A stretch of 64,000 nucleotides of DNA from JACDHG01 sp963815295 (GCA_963815295.1 CAWFFZ010000001.1:310001-374000), one strand, 5' to 3'. Positions 1-8,745 are shown, counted from the first letter of the stretch. A program made the numbers and translations. Notes: generated by a model not told the origin, from the sequence alone.

Positions 1-144
1 CGCGTCACGGGGTGTCGAGGTGCTCAGCGAAGTCGGACCATCACCCCCGGCCACACCTCCGCTCGCATTGCCGCATCCCGCTATCGCCAGGCACGAGGCC
101 GCCAGCATCGCTGCCAGCAGGCCGCGCCCCGGGGGTGTGGTCAC
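1..144 (-). CDS. N-terminus of a lipoprotein, probable class F sortase (partial)
   Basis: A GTG codon at 144 overlaps the TGA of the upstream DUF4397 gene (GTGA), so translation is probably coupled. The 48 visible codons run off the window edge without a stop. They encode a signal peptide ending in a lipobox (LAIAGC, Cys about residue 24), then a Gly/Ser/Thr-rich linker. In actinobacteria a DUF4397 protein is often followed by a class F sortase with just such an N-terminus, so the sortase call is inferred from position. No catalytic Cys or Arg lies inside the window. It could be another exported lipoprotein. Confidence 0.5.
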   Translation of the reverse strand, partial: MTTPPGRGLLAAMLAASCLAIAGCGNASGGVAGGDGPTSLSTSTPRDA

Positions 145-995
145 TTGCGGACGCGGAGCCGAGCTGGTCGGTAGCGACGGACCAACAGGATGCCCGTCGC
201 AGCCAGGCCTCCGACACCGAGCACCCACAACACAGGCGAGGTCGTTGCCGCCTGCGAGTCCTCGACCAGACCTGCCGACCCGGCATCGACCACGTCAGGC
301 GCCGACGAGCCGGCCTGCCGCAGTGGCAGGGTCTGCACGATTGCGTCCATGCTGCCGTTCGTCGGCTCGCCGATCGCGAAGACGCGGGTCAGCTTTCCGC
401 CGGCGACCGGAAGAGCGACCGGCCCGAAGACTTGTGGCCCCTTTTGCCCGGTCGGCACGATGTCGACGTTGTAGCTGCCGGCCGGCACATCGGCGGCGAC
501 AAACTCACCATTGGCAATGTTCGCGAAAAGGACTTCTTCGTCGACGCGGACATCTGCCGGTGGGACGACCGCTGTATGCGCAACGATGAGCCTGCCTTTA
601 TCGGCAGAAATGGCACTCATGTCATTCTCGTAGACGGTCACATGAGGGGTCTTGGTCGCGTCGGCAGGCCAATGGACGACCACGTCACTGTTGGCCCCAG
701 CCGGCGTGAACGACGAAGACACCCGCCACTTTGCGGACTTGAAGACGACCGTGTGCTTGCCTGGCGCCATGGTGAACGGGCCGACCACATCCTTGGCCGC
801 GAGCCCGTTACCGACGCTGGAGCCGTCGACGGACACACTGACCGTGGAATCCGGCACTGCTTGGACGATGTAGACCTCGACCTGCTTCTTGAGCGACGGC
901 GAGTCCGCCGCCGTCGAGGTCCCAGCCAGAGCCGCGGTGGTCAGCAAGGCCGCCGCTCCGCAGAGGGCGATTCGTACCGGCAAGACTGTCGACAT
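141..995 (-). CDS. DUF4397 domain surface protein
   Basis: Secreted, probably cell-surface protein of 284 residues. The start is the ATG at 995, preceded by AGGAG seven bases upstream; an in-frame extension to 1061 lacks this. A signal peptide covers roughly residues 1-30 and ends at an Ala-rich site. The middle holds the beta-rich DUF4397 module, recognised by the segments VYIVQAVPDSTVSVSVDG and RLIVAHTAVVPPADVRVD. A C-terminal membrane helix (VLWVLGVGGLAATGILLV) is followed by Arg/Lys, a surface-anchor layout without an obvious LPXTG. It overlaps the next gene by four bases. The exact role is unknown; partnership with a sortase is inference. Confidence 0.8.
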   Translation of the reverse strand: MSTVLPVRIALCGAAALLTTAALAGTSTAADSPSLKKQVEVYIVQAVPDSTVSVSVDGSSVGNGLAAKDVVGPFTMAPGKHTVVFKSAKWRVSSSFTPAGANSDVVVHWPADATKTPHVTVYENDMSAISADKGRLIVAHTAVVPPADVRVDEEVLFANIANGEFVAADVPAGSYNVDIVPTGQKGPQVFGPVALPVAGGKLTRVFAIGEPTNGSMDAIVQTLPLRQAGSSAPDVVDAGSAGLVEDSQAATTSPVLWVLGVGGLAATGILLVRRYRPARLRVRK

Positions 996-1233
996 ACCCA
1001 CTCCTGATGCTCGCGACCAATCGCTTTGGCGCATTGGTGGCGCACACCAGAGGAAATTCAACTACTCGCCCGCCCCCATGACCAACACAATCAGTGACCC
1101 TAAGACTACGGATTGTACTTATCATGCAGAATCTTACGCATTCTTGTACCTTGTTATAACTCACATCATTCATCGCGTGTGGGCTTTCTCGAAATCTCGC
1201 GATGAGTGGCCTAGACCTTGCAGTGGGGAGACA

Positions 1234-1992
1234 GTGCCGTCGACGGTGCAACGCCGAAACTTCCGGAAAGTTCCGGGTAGTTCCTCGCTGTCGGCGGGGT
1301 GCGCTGCAGCGCTGGTGTCGATCATCCTTGCCGGCGTCGCAGGCTGCACAACGACCGAGGGCAGACAGGTCGGCGCGGATGACGAGGCTGCCACCCGACC
1401 AGATCCGGCGGCGGCATCATCGGCAACCCAGGACCCCGCGGTCCCATGGCACAAGCCCGGCATCCGGTACTCCGTCCGGGTGATGCGAGACGAAACTCTG
1501 CGGGTCACCCAGCACGTGTCGCTGCCTAAGCAGACCGGCAGTCTTGCGTTGATGATGTCGTCAGCGGCTCTCACCAGGATGGGCCACGACTTCCAGCCCA
1601 GCGTTCACGATCTCACCGTGGAGGCAGCCGGGCAGGCCACCCAACGGCTCGACACCGTGTTCGACGCGAACAGCGTCAGGTCGGTTGTCTTCGATGCCCC
1701 GACCCGATACGTCACGCTCCGCTACACCACGATCGGTGCCGTCCACCGCAGTGCACCGTCAGCGGTTGGCCGAGCGCTGGCGCTCATCGGGGTGCTCGGG
1801 GTGTCACCCACGTCCGGGCTCTCGCGCACCATCACCGTCCTGGGTCCACACATCCTCAACCTGGGTTGTGACTCCCCCGACGGCAAGGTAAGCGCCTGCG
1901 GCAAAGCGCTCCCGCACGGCTGGCGAGTGACGCTCGGACCTGAGCAGCGGGGGGCCGCCGTTTTCGCCCAGGTAGAGCTGTCCGGGGTTTGA
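1234..1992 (+). CDS. Predicted lipoprotein of unknown function
   Basis: The open frame extends back to 889, but that part overlaps the DUF4397 gene antisense and is not protein-like. The likely start is the GTG at 1234, close behind GGGGAG, with a second GTG at 1246 as alternative. From 1234 the product is 252 residues with a signal peptide and lipobox (LAGVAGC near residue 38), then a low-complexity Ala/Asp/Thr linker and a roughly 180-residue extracellular domain. Two cysteines near the C-terminus (GCDSPDGKVSACG) could form a disulfide. I do not recognise the family. It is divergent from the DUF4397 gene across a 238-base spacer. Confidence 0.6.
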   Translation: MPSTVQRRNFRKVPGSSSLSAGCAAALVSIILAGVAGCTTTEGRQVGADDEAATRPDPAAASSATQDPAVPWHKPGIRYSVRVMRDETLRVTQHVSLPKQTGSLALMMSSAALTRMGHDFQPSVHDLTVEAAGQATQRLDTVFDANSVRSVVFDAPTRYVTLRYTTIGAVHRSAPSAVGRALALIGVLGVSPTSGLSRTITVLGPHILNLGCDSPDGKVSACGKALPHGWRVTLGPEQRGAAVFAQVELSGV

Positions 1993-1999
1993 CACGGTT

Positions 2000-2028
2000 T
2001 CTTGCCTGGATGGACTGTCCATGCAAGA
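2000..2028 (+). terminator. Hairpin after the lipoprotein gene
   Basis: Arms TCTTGC and ATGGAC (left) pair with GTCCAT and GCAAGA (right) around a single T, with a four-base bulge (CTGG) on the left side. It begins eight bases after the lipoprotein stop. There is no U-tract, which is common in high-GC actinobacteria. Confidence 0.5.
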
Positions 2029-2136
2029 TCTGCCACAATCAGGTCTCGAGGGATTCCTCACGGCGGCTTCGCCGCGTCATCAGTGCGGGGGTGTGATGAC
2101 ACGGCGGAGCCGCTGCTTCATGCACCTCTAGCACGG

Positions 2137-3747
2137 TCAGGGCGCGTAAAGCGGGTCGCGATCCGGATCACCGCCAGCTGGCGGGTCGTTTTCCAGCTCA
2201 GGAGGCGCCCGGTCCTCGTCGTCGAGGGAGTCGCTCTCGCTCATCTCGCTCCCGCGGGTGCGCTCTGTGTCGGATGGCTCGGCGTCGAGACCCTCGTCGA
2301 GGATGCCGCCAAGTGGATCGTCGGACCGCCCGTCCTGACGGACCGGGTCATGCCAAGGCTGCAGGATGTCTCGGACCACGATCGCCATCAGGAACAGTTG
2401 GCCGGCGACGCGCACGACCACGGCAAGCCCGTAGACCCAATCGGGTTCCCCTGCCGCCACGAAGAAGTTCGCGATGTGCATCCAGACAGCAAAGAAATAG
2501 AAGATCTCGCAGGCCTGCCAGATCAGCAGGTCACGCCACCGGGGGCGGGCAAGCGCCGCCAACGGCAGCAGCCACAGGACGTACTGCGGTGAATAGACCT
2601 TGTTGATGAGCAGAAACGAGGCGACGACGAGGAAGACGAGCTGAATCAGCCGTGGCCGTCTACGCGCCAGCAGGCCGAGCAGACCGATGGCGACGCAGCA
2701 GGCCCCGAAGAACGTCCAGGTGACGACGTTGATCGTGTGGGCGCTCGCCGAGTGCCCGTAGTTCGCGGCGACCAGCCACAACGAGCCGAAGTCCGGCCCG
2801 CGTCCGGAGTTGAACTTCCAGAACCAGAGATACTCATCGGGGGACCAGTAGAAGACCGGAAGGTTGAGGGCCAACCAGGTCGCCAGCGCGGCCGCTGCGG
2901 TCGCCAGCCACGCATCTACCTTCCGCTCGCGGACGCACAGCACCAGTAGCGGTCCGAGGAAGAACAAGGGGAACAGCTTCGTCGCGGTGCCGAGCCCGAT
3001 GAAGATGCCCGTCCACACCGGTCTTCGAGTCGACCACGCCCAGATGATCCCAGCCACGCAGCCGACCGCCAGCAGATCCCAGTTGATCATCGACGCGAGG
3101 GCGAGCGCGGGAGAGGCGGCGACGAACATCGCGTCCCACGGTCGGCGGCGCTGCGCGTGGACGAGCAACGCCAGCGCCGCGAGCAGGATGACGAAGAACC
3201 CCACCGCGTTGACGCCCCAGAAGAGGGCGCCGTCGTACTGGACGCGCTCGTCGCTGCCGACCTCGCTGTGGTTGAGCTCGGAGACGTCTGGTGACTTCCC
3301 AATCAGGTGAGTGGCGAAGCCGGCGACGCCGAGCCAGACCCCCGTGAGGACTGGGTACTCGATGGAGAACTGGTGTTGTTCGGCGGCGTTGCCCGGCTGC
3401 TTGATGCCAGGGAGTGAGTCGACCGGTTGGTAGGGCAGCACGCCTTCGGCCAGACCTCGCCCGACATACAGGTAAGAGATGTCGGAGTAGCACATGTGGC
3501 TGAACGGCAGCGGTTGGGCGGCATCGGACCACTTGGTGACAACGCACGGACTCTTCTGCAGGATGCCGAGGCCGAACGTGATCGTCGCGACGACGATGAT
3601 GATCCGCAGTGGCGTCCACCATGAGTGGCCAGTCAGCGCCCGGCGGCCCAGCGGCCCCCCGAACCAAGACGATGCCGCACGGGCCATCGAGTCAGAGCGC
3701 GACGGAGCCACCACGCCGCTCTTGGTCCTGCTCAGCTCGGGATACAC
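2137..3747 (-). CDS. GT87-family membrane glycosyltransferase (Rv0051-like)
   Basis: Integral membrane protein of 536 residues resembling the polyprenyl-phosphate-mannose-dependent alpha-mannosyltransferases of family GT87 (DUF2029). About ten hydrophobic segments are visible, starting near residue 48, with typical stretches TATKLFPLFFLGPL and NKVYSPQYVLWLLPL. The C-terminal 80 residues are hydrophilic and rich in Asp, Glu and Pro. The GTG at 3747 follows GAGGG. It lies 45 bases downstream of ponA1 on the same strand, as Rv0051 does beside ponA1 in mycobacteria, suggesting work on an envelope glycan. The acceptor cannot be read from sequence. Confidence 0.8.
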   Translation of the reverse strand: MYPELSRTKSGVVAPSRSDSMARAASSWFGGPLGRRALTGHSWWTPLRIIIVVATITFGLGILQKSPCVVTKWSDAAQPLPFSHMCYSDISYLYVGRGLAEGVLPYQPVDSLPGIKQPGNAAEQHQFSIEYPVLTGVWLGVAGFATHLIGKSPDVSELNHSEVGSDERVQYDGALFWGVNAVGFFVILLAALALLVHAQRRRPWDAMFVAASPALALASMINWDLLAVGCVAGIIWAWSTRRPVWTGIFIGLGTATKLFPLFFLGPLLVLCVRERKVDAWLATAAAALATWLALNLPVFYWSPDEYLWFWKFNSGRGPDFGSLWLVAANYGHSASAHTINVVTWTFFGACCVAIGLLGLLARRRPRLIQLVFLVVASFLLINKVYSPQYVLWLLPLAALARPRWRDLLIWQACEIFYFFAVWMHIANFFVAAGEPDWVYGLAVVVRVAGQLFLMAIVVRDILQPWHDPVRQDGRSDDPLGGILDEGLDAEPSDTERTRGSEMSESDSLDDEDRAPPELENDPPAGGDPDRDPLYAP

Positions 3748-3792
3748 CCACCCTCGTTCCGTGTCATCGCCACCTCCACCAAGCGGCGCCCG

Positions 3793-6159
3793 CTAGTCGG
3801 GAGAGTCTCGTCCCTGGGTCACCTGCCCGTCGGTCTGACCCCCCGTTTGTCCCTGGCTGGACTGGGTGGGGAGCGTCAGCGTCGGCGTGTCACTCGTGGG
3901 CGGCTCACTCGTGGGCGGCTCACTCGTGGTCGGCGGCTCACTCGTGGTCGGCGGCTCACTCGTGGTCGGCGGCTCACTCGTCGTGGTGGGTGTCTCGCTG
4001 GTCGTGGTGGGTGTCTCGCTCGTCGTCGTGGGCGCCTCAGTCGTCGTCGGCGGCGGTGGCGGCGAATACGTCGGACTCTCGCCTTGCAGCTCGGCCGGGT
4101 CCGGGAACTGCTCGACGGGCTCGCCGGTCAGTGCGAGCTGCATGTATGCCGTCCACGTGTCGGCCGGATAGTCGGCCCCGAAGAACGAGTCGAGGTAGCC
4201 GTTGATCGCTTCATTGCCGTTGCCGCGCACGAACATCACCGAGGTCGAGAGCTGCGGCGTGTAGCCGACGAACCACGACGACGACACGTCACCGTCGGCG
4301 TTGGTTGCCGTGCCGGTCTTGCCGGCGGCTGGGCGGTCGAGAGCCAGTGCCGCTTGTCCGGTCCCGTCTTCCACCACCTGCTGGAGCGCATACGAGACGT
4401 TGCTGGCGATGCCGAAGCTGAACGCGCGATTGGACTCGTCGTTGTGCTCGTAGCGGATCCCGCCGGCGTCGCTCACCTTCTGGATCATGTACCAGTCCGC
4501 GTGCACGCCGTCGGCGGCGTACGTGGCGTACGCCTCCGCCATCTCGACTGGCTCGATGCTGGCGCTGCCGAGCGCCACCCGCGAGTACGCGTCAAGTCCG
4601 GGCGAGTCCTTCGGGATGCCTGCCCTGACCGCTGAATCGACGATCTTGTCGGGCCCGTCCTCCATGCTCATGGTCAGGTCGATGTATGCCGTGTTGATCG
4701 AGTCAGCGGTAGCGCGAGTCAGGTCGACCGTGCCGTAGGAGAATCCGTCCGGCTGACCACTGCTCTCCCCCTCGTTGCGCACGGTCTCGCCGTTGGGGAA
4801 GTAGTACGGCGAGTTGCCGTCGAACGTGTCGCGCAGGGTGAAGCCATCTTGGAGTCCCGCCGTCAACGCGAACGGCTTGAACGTCGACCCGGCCTGGCCC
4901 GCGCTGGTTGCGAAGTTGATCTGATCCTGTGGCCCACCACCGGTGAAGTTGCTGCCCCCGATCATTGCGCGCAGGGCACCCGTGCCCGGCTCGATCGAGG
5001 CCAGCGCGATGTGCAGCTCCGGCTTGCCCGGTGGCCGGATCTGCTTGACCGCGCTGACCGCCGAGCGGTGATCCTGCCAGTTCAGCGTCGTGACGACCTT
5101 GAGGCCGCCGCCATTGATGTCCTCTTGGCTGAAGTCGAGGGCAGAAAGCTCCGACTGGACGAGGGTCAGCAGGTATCCCCGCTGGCCGCCGTACTTGTTG
5201 ATCTCCTGGATCTGGGGGAACTTCGGCAACCGGCGCTGCAGCTTTGCCGCGGTCTCGGGGTCTAGCGTGCCCGCCTCTGCCATGCCGTCAAGGACGTAGC
5301 GGTAGCGCTCGAGCAGCCGTCCACGGTTGGACTGCTCGATCGCCGGATCCATAGTCCCGGGCGAGTTCAAGACCGCGGCCAGGGTTGCGCTCTCCGCCAC
5401 GGTGAGATCCTTGGCGGGCTTGTCGAAGTACGCCTGCGCCGCGGCCTGTACGCCGTAGGCGCCGCGCCCGAAGTAGATCGTGTTGAGGTAGCCCTCCAGG
5501 ATCTCGTCCTTGCTCAGGGATTCCTGCACCTTGACGGCGAGAAACGCCTCTTTGATCTTGCGGCTATAGGTGCGCTCCTGGGACAGGTAGAGCACCTTGA
5601 CGTACTGCTGCGTGATCGTCGAAGCGCCTTGGGTGCCGGAGTCTGATTGCAGGTTGCTCCACGCGGCTCTGGCGATACCCCTCGGGTCGAGTCCCTTGTT
5701 GGTCTCGAAGGATCGATCCTCCGCAGAGATCACTGCGTCGCGCATCGACTGCGGCATGTCGGCGAGGGCAATGCTTTCGCGGTTCTGAAGGGCGAACTGA
5801 CCGAGCACATGCTTGCCGTCGGAGAAGTAGACGGTGGTGGTCTGCGCCTGGAAGTCCTCATTGGGGTCGGGGATGTCGATCATCTTGTAGGTCACGTAGA
5901 CCGCGATCATGAGCATCACCGCACCCGCGAATCCGACGATCGCGCCCCACTTCACCGTCTTCTTCGCGATGTGGCGCGCCTTCGGCCAGCCGTGCAGGTC
6001 GCGGGCGCGGATCTTGCCACCCTTCCCGCTGCCCCTCGGCCGTGCCGCCCCCGTACGTCGCGGTCGGCCAGCCGGTGCGCTGACCGACCCCGCGTTGCGG
6101 GCACCGGGACGAGCGGTCCGGCGCCCGGGACCGCTAGTCGGTGGTGGTTGGCTGCTCAC
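3793..6159 (-). CDS. ponA1: Class A penicillin-binding protein, PonA1 type
   Basis: Bifunctional peptidoglycan synthase of 788 residues. A basic cytoplasmic tail (1-67) precedes one membrane anchor (about 72-92). The GT51 glycosyltransferase domain shows EDRSFETNKGLD and QGASTITQQY. The transpeptidase domain shows all three active-site motifs: STFK (STFKP), SIN and KTGT. The tail after about residue 690 is a Pro/Thr/Ser/Glu repeat resembling the tail of mycobacterial PonA1. The GTG start at 6159 has GAGGA eight bases upstream. It sits between DUF5318 and the GT87 gene, matching Rv0049-Rv0050-Rv0051. Confidence 0.95.
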   Translation of the reverse strand: MSSQPPPTSGPGRRTARPGARNAGSVSAPAGRPRRTGAARPRGSGKGGKIRARDLHGWPKARHIAKKTVKWGAIVGFAGAVMLMIAVYVTYKMIDIPDPNEDFQAQTTTVYFSDGKHVLGQFALQNRESIALADMPQSMRDAVISAEDRSFETNKGLDPRGIARAAWSNLQSDSGTQGASTITQQYVKVLYLSQERTYSRKIKEAFLAVKVQESLSKDEILEGYLNTIYFGRGAYGVQAAAQAYFDKPAKDLTVAESATLAAVLNSPGTMDPAIEQSNRGRLLERYRYVLDGMAEAGTLDPETAAKLQRRLPKFPQIQEINKYGGQRGYLLTLVQSELSALDFSQEDINGGGLKVVTTLNWQDHRSAVSAVKQIRPPGKPELHIALASIEPGTGALRAMIGGSNFTGGGPQDQINFATSAGQAGSTFKPFALTAGLQDGFTLRDTFDGNSPYYFPNGETVRNEGESSGQPDGFSYGTVDLTRATADSINTAYIDLTMSMEDGPDKIVDSAVRAGIPKDSPGLDAYSRVALGSASIEPVEMAEAYATYAADGVHADWYMIQKVSDAGGIRYEHNDESNRAFSFGIASNVSYALQQVVEDGTGQAALALDRPAAGKTGTATNADGDVSSSWFVGYTPQLSTSVMFVRGNGNEAINGYLDSFFGADYPADTWTAYMQLALTGEPVEQFPDPAELQGESPTYSPPPPPTTTEAPTTTSETPTTTSETPTTTSEPPTTSEPPTTSEPPTTSEPPTSEPPTSDTPTLTLPTQSSQGQTGGQTDGQVTQGRDSPD
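3891..4035. repeat. Degenerate 15/18-bp tandem repeat in the ponA1 3' end
   Basis: Near-identical copies of an 18-base unit (GGCGGCTCACTCGTGGTC) and 15-base variants stand head to tail. On the coding strand they give TTSEPP and TSEPP, grading into ETPTTTS units. All units are multiples of three, so gain or loss of copies keeps the frame. Copy number is a likely strain-variable site. Confidence 0.85.
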
Positions 6160-6305
6160 GAATCAGTCCTCATCAGCGGTATCAGGGGCGGGTGCGGCAA
6201 AGGCGGCGGAAACAGGTCCGCACTCGGCGCGGGCGCGCTCGGCAAGCCCGCTGCCTCAAACCCGCACAGTAGAGCAGGGAAGTCCGTGCGGCCACTCACC
6301 GCCGG

Positions 6306-6719
6306 TCAGTCGTCGTCTTCGACAGTGCGCTGGCGGCGCGGGGGCTTGCGTGGAACGCCGTCGCCGACGACGTACGACTCGACAAGGTGATTCCAGCCAC
6401 AGTTTCGGCAGACCTCGACGACATATGCCCGGATCTCGCCGTACTCGTGGGCCATTGCCTCGATCTCGCGACGCGACTTGATCCGCCCCGAGAATTGGCC
6501 GAGTTCGTCACCGAAGACGTACGAGAGATGGCTGAGCTCCTCTTTACGGCATACCGGGCACGGCGCCGGCACCAGTTCACCGTGGTACTTGGCGGCACGC
6601 AGTGTGTAAGGGTCGGCATCGCAGACGTCGTCCATGGTCATGACGCCGCCGTTGAACAGGGACGCCAGCCGGGCTCGCCGCTGTAGCGAGTAGTCGATGA
6701 CGGAGCGTTGAGACCACAT
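6306..6719 (-). CDS. DUF5318 zinc-ribbon protein (Rv0049-like)
   Basis: Small cytoplasmic protein of 137 residues. The start at ATG 6719 (MWSQRSVIDY) matches where the mycobacterial relative Rv0049 begins (from memory); an in-frame ATG at 6764 would add 15 residues that look non-homologous. Two Cys pairs, CPVC and CRNC, form a probable zinc ribbon, and the conserved LRAAKYHG and WNHLVESYVVG stretches are present. It is upstream of ponA1 on the same strand with a 146-base gap. The family's function is unknown. Confidence 0.85.
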   Translation of the reverse strand: MWSQRSVIDYSLQRRARLASLFNGGVMTMDDVCDADPYTLRAAKYHGELVPAPCPVCRKEELSHLSYVFGDELGQFSGRIKSRREIEAMAHEYGEIRAYVVEVCRNCGWNHLVESYVVGDGVPRKPPRRQRTVEDDD

Positions 6720-6809
6720 GGTGCCATCGAGCGTACGGGCTCTCCCAAGAACTTTCCCACCCATCTCGTCTCAGCTCCCCGCCCGGCGATCAGGTGGCGC
6801 GCGCCGCCC

Positions 6810-6838
6810 TTGATAGCGGCACGATGTATCGCTACGAT
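6810..6838 (+). promoter_or_regulatory. Promoter of padR-ino1
   Basis: A -35 hexamer TTGATA (6810-6815) and a -10 hexamer TACGAT (6833-6838) are separated by exactly 17 bases, and both fit the vegetative sigma consensus well for a high-GC genome. Transcription would start near 6845, giving a leader of about 45 bases before the padR GTG. Confidence 0.7.
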
Positions 6839-6842
6839 ACAT
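6824..6842. promoter_or_regulatory. PadR-type operator palindrome
   Basis: ATGTATCG and CGATACAT are perfect inverted repeats around CTA. The ends match the ATGT...ACAT pattern known for PadR operators. It covers the -10 box and part of the spacer, so binding would block RNA polymerase. The likely ligand protein is the PadR regulator encoded directly downstream (autorepression). Confidence 0.75.
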
Positions 6843-6889
6843 TCAGGCGATAGGTTGACACGAGATATGACGACCGGAAGGAGTGGCAC

Positions 6890-7534
6890 GTGGCCAAGCG
6901 CGGCGACGCTCTGGAGCTTGCAGTCCTCGGACTGCTGCACGAGACGCCGATGCACGGTTACGAGCTGCGCAAACGCGTCACCAGCCTGCTGGGGTGGGGC
7001 CGTGTCTTGTCCTACGGGTCGTTGTATCCGTGCCTGAAGCAGCTGCTCCGCGACGGGCTCATTGCCGAGGACACCGCTCACCTCGAGACTCCGGCCGTGC
7101 CGGGAGCTCGGGCGGGACGCCGCGGCAAGATCGTCTACAAGCTCAGTGCCGACGGCAAGGAAAGGTTCGCCACGCTGGTGTCGGCGGCCGGACCAAGTGC
7201 GTGGGAAGACGACAACTTCGGCGTCCACTTCGCGTTCTTCGGGGATACCAGCCGGGAGACCCGGCTACGGATTCTCGAGGGCCGTCGCAGTCGGCTCGAG
7301 GAACGTCTCGAAGGGGTGCGTACGTCGCTGGCCCGCTCCCGCGAGCGAGTCAACGCCTACACCCTGGAGCTCCAGCGCCACGGCCTCGAGTCGGGCGAGC
7401 GCGAAGTGCGCTGGCTGACAGAGCTCATCGACAGCGAACGAGTCGCGCCGCCTGCTGAGGGTGCAGGCGACTTACCAGAAATATCCAGCACCAGCACCGA
7501 CGGGACCCCGTCGAGTGCAGACCACCGGGAATGA
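6890..7534 (+). CDS. PadR-family transcriptional regulator
   Basis: DNA-binding regulator of 214 residues. The N-terminal winged helix (about 1-95) has the PadR signature: LAVLGLLHETPMHGYELRKRV, then SYGSLYPCLKQLLRDGLI and KIVYKLSADGKERF. The C-terminal half is an alpha-helical dimerisation domain (about 105-185), then an acidic, Ser-rich tail. The GTG at 6890 has AAGGAG six bases upstream. The stop overlaps the region just before ino1, so the two form one operon, as Rv0047c and ino1 lie together in mycobacteria. A perfect palindrome over the promoter suggests autoregulation and control of inositol synthesis. Confidence 0.9.
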   Translation: MAKRGDALELAVLGLLHETPMHGYELRKRVTSLLGWGRVLSYGSLYPCLKQLLRDGLIAEDTAHLETPAVPGARAGRRGKIVYKLSADGKERFATLVSAAGPSAWEDDNFGVHFAFFGDTSRETRLRILEGRRSRLEERLEGVRTSLARSRERVNAYTLELQRHGLESGEREVRWLTELIDSERVAPPAEGAGDLPEISSTSTDGTPSSADHRE

Positions 7535-7545
7535 GGAAAAGCCGC

Positions 7546-8625
7546 ATGGGTTCGGTTCGTGTAGCGATTATCGGCGTCGGCAACTGCGCGACGTCCTTGA
7601 TCCAAGGCGTTCACTACTACCAAGACGCTGACCCGTCGGGTTCCGTGCCAGGGCTTATGCATGTCGAGTTCGGGGACTACCACGTGCGCGACATCGAGTT
7701 CGTCGCGGCGTTCGACGTCGACGCAAAGAAGGTCGGTTTCGATCTCTCTGACGCCACGGCGGCCAGCGAGAACAACACGATCAAGATCTGCGACGTGCCA
7801 CCTCTGGGTATCACCGTGCAGCGTGGTCCTACCCTCGACGGGCTCGGCAAGTACTACCGAGAGACGATCGACGAGTCCGACACCGAGCCCGTGGACGTCG
7901 TCCAGGTTCTCAAGGACTCACGAGCCGATGTGCTCGTGTCCTATCTCCCAGTGGGCTCGGAGAACGCCGACAAGTTCTACGCACAGTGCGCGATCGACGC
8001 AGGCGTGGCATTCGTCAACGCCTTGCCGGTCTTCATCGCTTCGGACCCCGTGTGGGCGAAGAAGTTCGAGGACGCTGGCGTGCCCATCATCGGCGACGAC
8101 ATCAAGTCACAGGTAGGGGCCACGATCACTCACCGGGTGCTGGCGAAGCTGTTCCAGGACCGCGGCGTCGTGCTAGACCGCACCTACCAGCTCAACGTCG
8201 GCGGCAACATGGACTTCAAGAACATGCTCGAGCGTGACCGTCTCGAGTCCAAGAAGGTGTCGAAGACCCAGGCGGTCACGTCGAACATCGACCATGATCT
8301 CGGCGCCAAGAACGTCCACATCGGGCCCTCCGACTACGTCCAGTGGCTCGACGACCGCAAGTGGGCCTACGTTCGCCTCGAGGGCCGCGCATTCGGAAAC
8401 GTGCCGCTGAACATGGAGTACAAGCTCGAGGTGTGGGACTCCCCCAACTCGGCGGGCATCATCATCGACGCGATCCGGGCGGCAAAGATCGCCAAGGACC
8501 GCGGTATCGGCGGGGCTCTGCTGGCGGCGTCGTCATACCTGATGAAGTCTCCCCCGGTGCAGCGTCCCGACGACGAGGGCCGCGACTCGGTCGAAGCGTT
8601 CATCCGTGGAGAAGTCGAGCGCTAA
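7546..8625 (+). CDS. ino1: Inositol-3-phosphate synthase
   Basis: Converts glucose 6-phosphate to inositol 3-phosphate with NAD, the committed step to inositol for phosphatidylinositol lipids and mycothiol. The 359-residue length is that of the actinobacterial form. The NAD-binding segment VAIIGVGNCATSLIQG is at the N-terminus, followed by the family stretches LPVGSENADKFYAQ, IGDDIKSQVGATITHR and LNVGGNMDFKNM. ATG 7546 is chosen because GAGGAAAAG stands in front of it and the fold begins there; an upstream in-frame ATG at 7531 overlaps the padR stop. A strong hairpin follows the gene. Confidence 0.95.
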   Translation: MGSVRVAIIGVGNCATSLIQGVHYYQDADPSGSVPGLMHVEFGDYHVRDIEFVAAFDVDAKKVGFDLSDATAASENNTIKICDVPPLGITVQRGPTLDGLGKYYRETIDESDTEPVDVVQVLKDSRADVLVSYLPVGSENADKFYAQCAIDAGVAFVNALPVFIASDPVWAKKFEDAGVPIIGDDIKSQVGATITHRVLAKLFQDRGVVLDRTYQLNVGGNMDFKNMLERDRLESKKVSKTQAVTSNIDHDLGAKNVHIGPSDYVQWLDDRKWAYVRLEGRAFGNVPLNMEYKLEVWDSPNSAGIIIDAIRAAKIAKDRGIGGALLAASSYLMKSPPVQRPDDEGRDSVEAFIRGEVER

Positions 8626-8642
8626 CGCTCCCAACTGCGATC

Positions 8643-8681
8643 CGCGAGACCCCGCCTGTCACCAGCAGGCGGGGTCTCGCG
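8643..8681 (+). terminator. Strong hairpin after ino1
   Basis: A 16-bp perfect stem (left arm 8643-8658, right arm 8666-8681) closes a seven-base loop. It lies 18 bases after the ino1 stop and lacks a clear U-tract. It ends the padR-ino1 operon ahead of the threonine synthase gene. Confidence 0.9.
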
Positions 8682-8745
8682 CGTCCAGTGACAACGACGG
8701 GCACCGAGGCGCCCGGGCGACTTGGCGGGCTGTCAGGATGGCGCG

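Noticed and set aside
12..1007. Long plus-strand open frame opposite the DUF4397 gene
   Set aside because: Arg/Gly-rich composition typical of the antisense of a high-GC gene; no start signal and no family.
889..1233. N-terminal 115 codons of the open frame that contains the lipoprotein
   Set aside because: They run antisense to the DUF4397 gene and through its promoter, show no protein-like pattern, and the signal peptide begins after GTG 1234.
2060..2090. Short GC hairpin between the lipoprotein gene and the GT87 gene
   Set aside because: Only a five-base stem; common by chance at this GC content.
3891..4035. Possible CRISPR-like array
   Set aside because: Units are 15-18 bases, contiguous without spacers, and encode an in-frame Pro/Thr repeat.
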